NCBI GenBank assembly: GCA_028288945.1
Contig: JAQGHH010000016.1
Span: forward strand, 1-11,645
From: Phycisphaerales bacterium
GTDB lineage: Bacteria > Planctomycetota > Phycisphaerae > Tepidisphaerales > Tepidisphaeraceae
DNA: 11,645 bases
Direction: 5' to 3'
This document shows, piece by piece, positions 6,588-11,645 of this stretch. Under the pieces are notes generated by a model, which did not search any database, was not told where the DNA came from, and saw only the letters and a list, made by a program, of their open reading frames with translations. The translations under genes were made by a program, and so were the position numbers. The stretch's first letter is position 1; each line of letters starts with the position of its first letter.

Positions 6588-6592
6588 AAGGA
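6588..6592 (+). promoter_or_regulatory. Ribosome binding site deciding the MiaE start
   Basis: AAGGA ten bases before ATG 6603. It favours 6603 over the in-frame ATG at 6558, which lies next to the repeat element. Confidence 0.6.
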
Positions 6593-6602
6593 ACCCCGCT
6601 CG

Positions 6603-7235
6603 ATGCGTGAAGTCGATCTCCCCCTACGCCACGTCACACCCTCCGAATGGGCCGCACGCGTTTTGCAGCAGCCGCTGGAACTGCTCAACGACCACGCGCA
6701 CCTTGAAAAGAAAGCCGCGGCCAACGCGCTGGAGCTGCTCAACCGCTGGCCCGAACCGGCTCCGCCGGAGAATTGGGTGACGGCGATGACCGCCGTCGCG
6801 CGGGATGAGGTGGAGCATTTGGCGACGGTCACGCGACTGTTAGCCCGCCGCGGCGGCCGCCTCAGCCGCCAGCACGCCAACCCCTACGCCGCCGACCTCC
6901 GCGCCCTGGTGCGCATGGGCCTTGGCAAGGGCGAGCTGATCGACCGCCTGATGGTCTCCGCCCTCATCGAGGCCAGAAGCTGCGAGCGTTTCAAGCTCCT
7001 GGCCGATCATTTGGAATCCATCAGCCCCGAAGCCCCCCAAGCCGACCGTGAGCTGATGAAGCTCTATCGCGCCCTCTGGTCCAGCGAGCACGGCCACTAC
7101 CGCACGTTTCTGCAACTGGCCGAACAAATCGAGCCGGCGGAAACGGTGAACCGCCGCTGGGACGAGGTGTTGAACGCCGAGGCGAAAATCATCGCGAGGC
7201 AGTCGCCCGGGGCGCGGATGCACAGCGGGGTGTGA
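6603..7235 (+). CDS. miaE: MiaE-type tRNA-(ms2io6A37) hydroxylase
   Basis: A 210-residue all-helical ferritin-like diiron protein. Predicted iron ligands sit where the family has them: E35 (HLEKKAA), E69 and H72 (DEVEHL), E123 (LIEARSCERF) and E162 with H165 (SSEHGHY). MiaE uses O2 to hydroxylate the isopentenyl side chain of ms2i6A at position 37 of tRNAs reading U-starting codons; it acts in the cytoplasm, after MiaA and MiaB. The length fits the family. The start at 6603 gives the usual MiaE-like opening and has a Shine-Dalgarno ten bases upstream. It stands alone, 51 bp from the convergent DUF4396 gene; neighbours give no link to tRNA modification. The call is firm at family level; the exact tRNA substrate is inferred. 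Confidence 0.93.
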   Translation: MREVDLPLRHVTPSEWAARVLQQPLELLNDHAHLEKKAAANALELLNRWPEPAPPENWVTAMTAVARDEVEHLATVTRLLARRGGRLSRQHANPYAADLRALVRMGLGKGELIDRLMVSALIEARSCERFKLLADHLESISPEAPQADRELMKLYRALWSSEHGHYRTFLQLAEQIEPAETVNRRWDEVLNAEAKIIARQSPGARMHSGV

Positions 7236-7286
7236 AAAGAAATCGACCTTGAGGCTCCGCGCGTGGCGTCGCCGAGGGGCGCGCCC

Positions 7287-7982
7287 TCACATCCCTTCCT
7301 TCACCCCCGTCCGCACCAGCAGCCAGTTTGCCGGAAAGGTAGTGAGGAATCCGATGCACATCGCGATCTGCATCATGAACCAGTAGACCGCAGTGTCGGG
7401 CCTGAACAGGGGATTGCCGCGGAACAGCACATGATGGTCGAGGGCCATCCAACTGTACATTCCCACTTGAAACGCGGTAAGTGCAAGGGTGTCGGCTTTG
7501 ATTGCTTCCCACAAGGCCCGCCCCGGCGGCAGGCGCCTCATCTGCCGGATCGGGAAATATTGGAACGCGATGCCCACCACGTACGCGGCGACAAAATCCA
7601 CGACATACATCGTAAGCAACATCGAGCCCGCAATCGTCAAGCCGCTGAAAAACACCAACCATTCTCCAATGACGTCGCCGCACACGCAGCCGGCGGCGCA
7701 ATGGGTGGAGGAAAGGAATACCCGCTGCCAGAAGGGTCTGTCGGCCGGGTCCATGTCCTGCTGGGGCCGATGTTCCCCATGCGATGATGATGAGGCCCGG
7801 CCGATCTTCCAATACGCCCATAGCCCGAGCGGCCCCGAATAGAGCATGGTCAGCGGCCAGACCACGTTCATGATCGGCATGCTCTGAGGATGGCAACATG
7901 CGACGTCAAACGCCACATACGCCGCACACGCCGCGGCGATGGCGAGTGATGCGATGGACAGGGCGTGTAGACCGGTTGGCAT
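7287..7982 (-). CDS. DUF4396 family membrane protein
   Basis: A 231-residue polytopic membrane protein that matches the DUF4396 layout: HPQSMPIMNVVWPLTMLYSG (31-50), a short cytoplasmic linker, STHCAAGCVCGDVIGEW (92-108), GIAFQYFPI (137-145), an AIKADTLALTAFQVGMYSWM segment (160-179) and WFMMQIAMCIGF (201-212) ending GVKEGM. Five or six helices are predicted. Conserved H31, H94, C95 and C99, and H183/H184, could bind a metal or heme (inference); the function of the family is not established. ATG 7982-7980 has GAAGGA (complement of 7992-7997) nine bases before it. It follows the alanine racemase-like gene by 97 bp on the same strand. Confidence 0.88.
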   Translation of the reverse strand: MPTGLHALSIASLAIAAACAAYVAFDVACCHPQSMPIMNVVWPLTMLYSGPLGLWAYWKIGRASSSSHGEHRPQQDMDPADRPFWQRVFLSSTHCAAGCVCGDVIGEWLVFFSGLTIAGSMLLTMYVVDFVAAYVVGIAFQYFPIRQMRRLPPGRALWEAIKADTLALTAFQVGMYSWMALDHHVLFRGNPLFRPDTAVYWFMMQIAMCIGFLTTFPANWLLVRTGVKEGM

Positions 7983-7991
7983 GGTCGGCGG

Positions 7992-7997
7992 TCCTTC
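7992..7997 (-). promoter_or_regulatory. Ribosome binding site of the DUF4396 gene
   Basis: Minus-strand GAAGGA nine bases before ATG 7982-7980. Confidence 0.55.
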
Positions 7998-8079
7998 GTG
8001 TCGGCACGCACGCGCGAACAGCCGATGGTTTAGCAGACCGCTTCATTCGTTGGCAATCGGGGAACTCTCCGGGTGTCCG

Positions 8080-9027
8080 TCATCCGACATGCTGGCGAAT
8101 TCCCGCCCCGCACAGCCGCGTCAGCACTTCCTGCGGGCTCGCTTTCCATTCCGCAGCCACATCGGATTCGCTCAGCCCATCGCCGAGCAGGACGACCTCG
8201 TCGCCGACGCGATCTCCCCCGGCGGCTTCTACGAACGAGGTTTGCATCCCGACTTCCAGAATGTGCGATCGGCGGCCGTTGACCATGCACGGGCCTGTCC
8301 GCAGGCCGTGGGAGTAGCCGGCGAGGATGATGCCGTGGCGGGGGGAGAGGAAGCCGGTGTAGCCTGCCGGGCCGGTGGATTCGCGGACTTCGACCAGCGG
8401 GGCGGTGACGCGCGCTGCGCCGCGGTAGAGGGCGAGGCCGGGGCGGACGGCGTCGAGCCGTGCCGCGGGCTTGGCCAGCAGCGACGAGCCCGCGGCGTGG
8501 AGGTACAGTTTGCCGGCCTTGGCGGGCGGGGCGTGTTCGCTCATCGTTTGCGTGAATTGGCGGACTTGATCCAGCGTCGAGGCGTGCGTGAACGCTTCAC
8601 CGATGTCTCCGGCGCGCATGACGGCGCTTACATTATGCGCCTCGCAGGCGAAGCGCTGCTGGCCGGTGTCCACCGACAACACAGGTTTGGCGGCACGGAG
8701 CGCGTGCGCCCGCGCGACGTCCCACACGGCGGGCCGCACGTGATGGGAGAGATAATCCTGCGGGTCGTCGGATTGCCCGAGCAGGGCGATGGTTCGTTTG
8801 CCGGCGATATCGAACAGCCGATACTCGACGGCCTCGGCCAGGTCGAAGACATAGAAGGCTTCGACCAGGTCTCCAATGGCCGTGGCCACGCGCGCCGCGC
8901 CAAGTCCGTAGGCGTCCGCCTTCACCACCGCGATAATTGGGACGGCGGTTTGCTTTGCGATTTCCTCCGCGTTCCGCCGGACGCGGGAAAGGTCGATGCG
9001 GACAGAGACGTGCGGGCTGGCGGGCAT
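8080..9027 (-). CDS. alr: Divergent alanine racemase (PLP fold III)
   Basis: A 315-residue protein with the two-domain alanine racemase plan. Seen: the PLP lysine K36 in AVVKADAYGLG, SVDTGQQR (118-125), EAFTHAST (144-151), LHAAGSSLL (176-184), AVRPGLALY (193-201; the Arg beside the pyridine N) and the catalytic-Tyr segment AGYSHG (Y238). It is about 45-60 residues shorter than usual, and the C-terminal VGRVCMDQ-type segment reads LEVGMQTSFVE, so the conserved Asp is replaced. The usual role is L-Ala to D-Ala for peptidoglycan. The start at 9027 opens MPASPHVSVRIDLS; the frame runs upstream to 9249, but that extension is encoded by repeat sequence and low in complexity. No Shine-Dalgarno is visible at 9027. 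DUF4396 follows on the same strand. Confidence 0.82.
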   Translation of the reverse strand: MPASPHVSVRIDLSRVRRNAEEIAKQTAVPIIAVVKADAYGLGAARVATAIGDLVEAFYVFDLAEAVEYRLFDIAGKRTIALLGQSDDPQDYLSHHVRPAVWDVARAHALRAAKPVLSVDTGQQRFACEAHNVSAVMRAGDIGEAFTHASTLDQVRQFTQTMSEHAPPAKAGKLYLHAAGSSLLAKPAARLDAVRPGLALYRGAARVTAPLVEVRESTGPAGYTGFLSPRHGIILAGYSHGLRTGPCMVNGRRSHILEVGMQTSFVEAAGGDRVGDEVVLLGDGLSESDVAAEWKASPQEVLTRLCGAGIRQHVG

Positions 9028-9151
9028 GCATCCAATTGGAACGCGAGCGGGGTGGGGCGTCCAGAGAGGATTGGCGGAGGGGGTGCTTCTGAAGTGGCAT
9101 GGGCGGTGCGCCGTTCGTGCCATTGGGAAGAGCCGCGGTGCGGAAGAGACC

Positions 9152-9185
9152 GCGAAGTCGCGAAGGCGCGAAGACAGCCGCGAAG
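9152..9185. repeat. GCGAAG tandem, mostly 8-nt period
   Basis: GCGAAG occurs at 9152, 9160, 9168 and 9180 (steps 8, 8, 12) in the spacer between the alanine racemase and the phosphatase genes. It is similar in style to the arms of the neighbouring inverted repeat and may be a remnant of another element. Confidence 0.7.
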
Positions 9186-9201
9186 AAATGCGGGAACTCA
9201 A

Positions 9202-9306
9202 CACAGAGACCACGGAGGCCACAGAGAGCACAGAGAAAGACGGGAGCAAATCAGCGTCTTAGAATTTCTTCTTTGTGCTCTCTGTGGCCTCTGTGCCCTC
9301 TGTGGT
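9202..9306. repeat. CACAGAG-type inverted repeat overlapping the phosphatase 3' end
   Basis: GAGGCCACAGAGAGCACA (9215-9232) is matched perfectly on the other strand at 9274-9291, and similarity continues outward to the ends as a degenerate CACAGAG/CCACGGAG series on both sides. The loop is about 41 bp. The right arm lies inside the phosphatase gene's last codons (stop at 9261-9259), so its last residues, TTEGTEATESTKKKF, are read from the repeat. The transcript would form a long hairpin at the 3' end. Confidence 0.88.
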
Positions 9307-10347
9307 TCGACTCTTCCCCTGTTGTGCGGCTGCCGGTTGCGTGGCGGGGTGTTTGGGGTCTTCGTCAATGCCGACGATCACTTTGAGCGGATGCTCGGTG
9401 GCCTTGTCGCTGGGGGTGGTCGCAATAATCCGTACCGTGCCTTCCGTGCTTCGCTCGAACTGATGGAGGAGCTTGTCGTGGGCGTCGATCAGGCTGACGG
9501 TCGCCGTCGTTTCAGTAAAACGGATGGCGGCGAAGCCGGTGTCGGAGCGGGAGTAGGGACCGCGGTTGTCGCGGAGCAACGACAGGCGGCGGGCGCCGCC
9601 GCCGCCACTGACGACGAAGCTTGTGGGCCAGCCTTCGACCTGCAGGTGTTGGAGGGTGTGGTCGTGGCCGCAGAGGTAGAAGTCCACTTTATGGTCTTTG
9701 AAGATTGTCCCCCATTGGGATTGGAGGACGCCGTTGTCGCCGTGGGCGCCGTTGCTGAAGAGGGTGTGGTGGGCGCAGCAGACGGTCCACTTCGCACGGG
9801 GTCGCCCGAGCTCCTGCTTCATCCAATCGATCTGGGCGTCCCAATCCGCGCCGGTCATCTGCGGCTTGTTGCTGTCGAGCATGAGCACCGTCACGAGCGG
9901 ATCTCTCGCGCTGGGCAGGTCGATCCGGTACCAGCGGCTGGGAATCTTCCACCGCGACTCCGGATGCAGGCGGGCGTAATCGAGCTCGGCATGGAATCGA
10001 TCCTTCTCGTAATCGTGATTGCCGAGGCAGGCGTAGAAGGGGAAATTCAGCCGCTTGGGGTTGTACATCTTCTCGAAGACGGTTTGGAAGTTGGGGTCGT
10101 CCGCGTCTTCGAGCGGAACGCGGAAGTTGTCGCCCAGCAGCAACGCGGCGTCGAAGCGGGGATGGTCGCCGGCATAAGAGGCAATGGCGTTGGCGACGGC
10201 CCGCTGGTCGGCGGTGCCGAAGCCCCAGTCGCCGAAGGCGACGACGTTGACTTCGGGAGCGTGCTCCTCGGGCGGGGCGGCGAGGGAAGAACTGGCCGCC
10301 ATGGCTATCGCCCAGACAAAGCACACCCATTTCGTCGATTGTTTCAT
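9259..10347 (-). CDS. Exported TRAP-like metallophosphatase
   Basis: A 362-residue calcineurin-type metallophosphatase with a signal peptide (residues 1-23, KW then a hydrophobic core ending SSLAA). Metal and catalytic motifs are in order: GDWG (39-42), GDN (72-74), GNHDY (109-113), AHH (192-194) and GHDH (227-230). The spacing and words such as RWKIPSRWYRID and FYLCGHDHTLQHLQ match tartrate-resistant acid phosphatases. GDNF is followed by Arg (R76) where purple acid phosphatases have the Fe(III)-binding Tyr, so the purple colour is not expected. A periplasmic phosphate-scavenging role is plausible. ATG 10347-10345 has GGAGGA (complement of 10354-10359) six bases upstream. The last 30 residues are Ala/Thr/Lys-rich, and the final 15 come from an inverted repeat. 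The substrate is unknown. Confidence 0.9.
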   Translation of the reverse strand: MKQSTKWVCFVWAIAMAASSSLAAPPEEHAPEVNVVAFGDWGFGTADQRAVANAIASYAGDHPRFDAALLLGDNFRVPLEDADDPNFQTVFEKMYNPKRLNFPFYACLGNHDYEKDRFHAELDYARLHPESRWKIPSRWYRIDLPSARDPLVTVLMLDSNKPQMTGADWDAQIDWMKQELGRPRAKWTVCCAHHTLFSNGAHGDNGVLQSQWGTIFKDHKVDFYLCGHDHTLQHLQVEGWPTSFVVSGGGGARRLSLLRDNRGPYSRSDTGFAAIRFTETTATVSLIDAHDKLLHQFERSTEGTVRIIATTPSDKATEHPLKVIVGIDEDPKHPATQPAAAQQGKSRTTEGTEATESTKKKF

Positions 10348-10353
10348 GCGACT

Positions 10354-10359
10354 TCCTCC
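10354..10359 (-). promoter_or_regulatory. Ribosome binding site of the phosphatase gene
   Basis: Minus-strand GGAGGA six bases before ATG 10347-10345, directly supporting the start used for the signal peptide. Confidence 0.65.
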
Positions 10360-10433
10360 GGCTTGACGGTGTTTGCTCCGCTCATCCTAACATCGCGGGG
10401 CGATTATCAAACCGGTGATGGGGGTACGAGCAG

Positions 10434-10584
10434 GAATCGAACGCCCAGACGCCAAGACGCCGAGGTGGGAGGGAGGAGGGAAATATCGGTGTGCTTACTC
10501 AGAAATTCATGAGGCGTTTGCATTCAAGCAATCAATTCTCTCTCTGCATTCCCCTCGGCGCCTTGGCTTCTCGGCGTTCGATTC
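10434..10584. repeat. MITE-like inverted-repeat element, copy 2
   Basis: Bases 10434-10467 match the complement of 10551-10584 at 30 of 34 positions; both arms start GAATCGAACGCC and run as 8-nt units (CGCC-A/G-AG). The interior contains TGCATTCAAGC (10519-10529), the complement of GCTTGAATGCA in the copy at 6408-6544. Both halves align with that copy in opposite orientation, including a conserved CTGAG...GCAC...TATTTC core. No protein-coding capacity is apparent. It lies in the divergent spacer upstream of xylose isomerase. Confidence 0.88.
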
Positions 10585-10643
10585 TTCCTCTTTTCCTGTA
10601 CCGGCAGATTCCTTGAATTACTCTCCGCGTTCGAGGACACTTC

Positions 10644-10663
10644 CCGCCCTCTCAAACGGGCGG
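10644..10663 (+). promoter_or_regulatory. Small hairpin in the xylose isomerase leader
   Basis: CCGCCC (10644-10649), loop TCTCAAAC, GGGCGG (10658-10663). It might be an operator or a transcript hairpin; no regulator gene is in view to test this. Confidence 0.3.
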
Positions 10664-10722
10664 TTCGAAGGACGGCAATAGCGTAATCAGCGGCCAACCC
10701 ATCGCCCCAAACATTGTGCACG

Positions 10723-10730
10723 AGGAAGGA
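10723..10730 (+). promoter_or_regulatory. Ribosome binding site of xylose isomerase
   Basis: AGGAAGGA ten bases before ATG 10741; it fixes the start of a gene that has no stop in the window. Confidence 0.65.
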
Positions 10731-10740
10731 ACTGCTCATC

Positions 10741-11645
10741 ATGCCCAGCGACGCATACGCCCCTGACAAGAAACTCAAATTCACCTTCGGTCTCTGGACC
10801 GTCGGCAACCCCGGCCGCGACCCGTTCGGCGGGCCGGTGCGCGAAACCCTTTCTCCGGCGCAGATCGCTGACCTCATTGGCGAAGTCGGCGCGTACGGCG
10901 TCAACTTCCATGACAATGATCTGATCCCCATCGACGCCACGCCCGAGCAGGCCGCACAGATCAAAAAGGACTTCAGGAAAGCTCTGAAGGACAACGGCCT
11001 GGTCGTCCCGATGGCGACCACCAATCTCTTTTCCGATCCCGTCTTCAAGGACGGCGCGTTCACCAGCAACAACGCGCAGGTCCGGGCCTATGCGATCCAG
11101 AAGACGATGCGCGCGATGGACCTGGGCGCGGAATTCGGCGCGAAGATTTACGTGTTCTGGGGCGGCCGCGAGGGCGTCGAGAGCGACGCCACCAAGAGTC
11201 CCGTCGAGGCGATCAAGCGCTTCCGCGAGGCCATCAACTTCCTCAGCGAATACAGCATCGAGCAGGGCTACGGCTACAAATTCGCGTTCGAGGCCAAGCC
11301 CAATGAGCCGCGGGGGCACATGTACTTTGCCGTCACCGGCTCGTACCTGGCGCTGATCCCCACGCTCGATCACCCGGAAATGTGCGGCGTGAACCCGGAA
11401 GTGGCGCACGAGCACATGGCGGGGTTGAATTTCGTGCATCAAGTGGCCGCGGCACTGGAGCAGGGGAAGCTGTTCCACATTGATTTGAACGACCAGGAGT
11501 TCGGCCGCTACGACCAGGACTTCCGCTTCGGGTCGGCCAACCCCAAGCACGCTTTCTTCCTCGTCAAGCTGCTGGAAGACCACAAGTACGCCGGCCCCCG
11601 GCAGTTCGACGCCCACGCCTACCGCCAGAGCGATTACCAGGACGT
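10741..11645 (+). CDS. xylA: Xylose isomerase, 3' end beyond the window
   Basis: The first 301 codons of a short-type (class I, Streptomyces-like, about 390 residues) xylose isomerase, opening MPSDAYAPDKKLKFTFGLWT. It converts D-xylose to D-xylulose (and D-glucose to D-fructose) in the cytoplasm with two divalent metals. Catalytic and metal residues are present with a constant offset of 3 from the Streptomyces enzyme: H57 and D60 (FHDNDLIP), E184 and K186 (FEAKPNEPRG), E220 and H223 (VNPEVAHEHMAGLNF), D248 (FHIDLN), D258 and D260 (RYDQDFRFG). The aromatic/glycine segment FWGGREG (139-145) is also intact. Nothing suggests damage. The start is well supported by AGGAAGGA. No other xylose gene (xylB, regulator or transporter) is visible upstream; the next gene on the other side is a phosphatase on the opposite strand. 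Confidence 0.96.
   Translation, partial: MPSDAYAPDKKLKFTFGLWTVGNPGRDPFGGPVRETLSPAQIADLIGEVGAYGVNFHDNDLIPIDATPEQAAQIKKDFRKALKDNGLVVPMATTNLFSDPVFKDGAFTSNNAQVRAYAIQKTMRAMDLGAEFGAKIYVFWGGREGVESDATKSPVEAIKRFREAINFLSEYSIEQGYGYKFAFEAKPNEPRGHMYFAVTGSYLALIPTLDHPEMCGVNPEVAHEHMAGLNFVHQVAAALEQGKLFHIDLNDQEFGRYDQDFRFGSANPKHAFFLVKLLEDHKYAGPRQFDAHAYRQSDYQD

Larger units (their letters stand above)
10348..10740. other. Divergent intergenic region with repeat and xylose isomerase leader
   Basis: It holds the phosphatase ribosome binding site (10354-10359), the second MITE-like element (10434-10584), and a 156-bp leader to xylose isomerase. The leader has a 6-bp hairpin, CCGCCC (10644-10649) with GGGCGG (10658-10663), flanked by TTCGAGGAC (10630-10638) and TTCGAAGGAC (10664-10673). 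No clear sigma-70 type promoter was recognised on either strand. Confidence 0.5.

Noticed and set aside
6558..6602. Earlier start for MiaE at 6558
   Set aside because: No ribosome binding site, sequence next to the repeat element, and the later ATG at 6603 has a good Shine-Dalgarno.
7236..7286. Intrinsic terminator between the convergent MiaE and DUF4396 genes
   Set aside because: GC-rich partial dyads exist, but there is no clean stem followed by a T-run on either strand.
9028..9249. N-terminal extension of the alanine racemase to 9249
   Set aside because: The added residues are Ser/Val/Leu/Arg low-complexity sequence encoded by the GCGAAG and CACAGAG repeats and precede the normal start of the fold.
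9152..9306. Possible CRISPR-like array
   Set aside because: Repeat units are 6-9 bases with no unique 30-40 base spacers and no cas gene nearby.
7939..10512. 857-codon open frame on the plus strand
   Set aside because: It runs antisense to the alanine racemase and phosphatase genes, which have clear motifs; its Gly/Ala/Val/Arg/Glu-rich product has no recognisable domain and reflects high GC third positions.
10687..11616. 309-codon minus-strand frame opposite xylose isomerase
   Set aside because: The plus strand carries all catalytic residues of xylose isomerase; the antisense frame has no family features.

Overview
The window is GC-rich bacterial DNA holding nine confident protein genes plus one small hypothetical gene, all typical of a chromosome. 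No rRNA, tRNA, CRISPR array, transposase or phage gene was found. The gene set (DprE1-like oxidase with a HAD-UbiA fusion, NrfD/ferredoxin pair, MiaE, TRAP-like phosphatase, short-type xylose isomerase) and the many intergenic short-period palindromes would fit a Planctomycetota-like lineage. That placement is inference from gene content and style, not from a marker gene.

Left part (1-3911): a minus-strand pair, a HAD-UbiA fusion (decaprenyl-phosphate phosphoribosyltransferase type) followed by the 5' end of a DprE1-like FAD oxidase. Divergent from them is a plus-strand gene for a polytopic membrane protein that looks like a GT-C glycosyltransferase. Together they suggest a lipid-linked pentose pathway: make polyprenyl-phosphoribose, remove the phosphate, oxidise/epimerise the ribose, and transfer the sugar outside the membrane.

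Middle part (3964-7982): a minus-strand pair of electron-transfer subunits (four-cluster ferredoxin with membrane anchor, then NrfD/PsrC quinone-side subunit) with no catalytic molybdoenzyme beside it; then, on the plus strand, a small helical antitoxin-like protein and a MiaE-type tRNA hydroxylase; then a minus-strand DUF4396 membrane protein.

Right part (8080-11645): minus-strand genes for a divergent alanine racemase and an exported TRAP-like metallophosphatase, and the first 301 codons of a plus-strand xylose isomerase that runs off the window.

The most unusual content is between the genes. Six intergenic spaces contain palindromic or short-period (7-9 nt) repeat elements: a REP-like double hairpin (418-498), a run of TTCAA boxes (3918-3954), a 7-nt-period hairpin (5090-5163), a MITE-like element (6408-6544), a GCGAAG tandem next to a CACAGAG-type inverted repeat (9152-9306) and a second MITE-like element (10434-10584). 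The elements at 6408 and 10434 can be aligned to each other along their length in opposite orientation, so they are diverged copies of one family. Most of the elements begin within a few bases of a stop codon, and one supplies the last residues of a protein.
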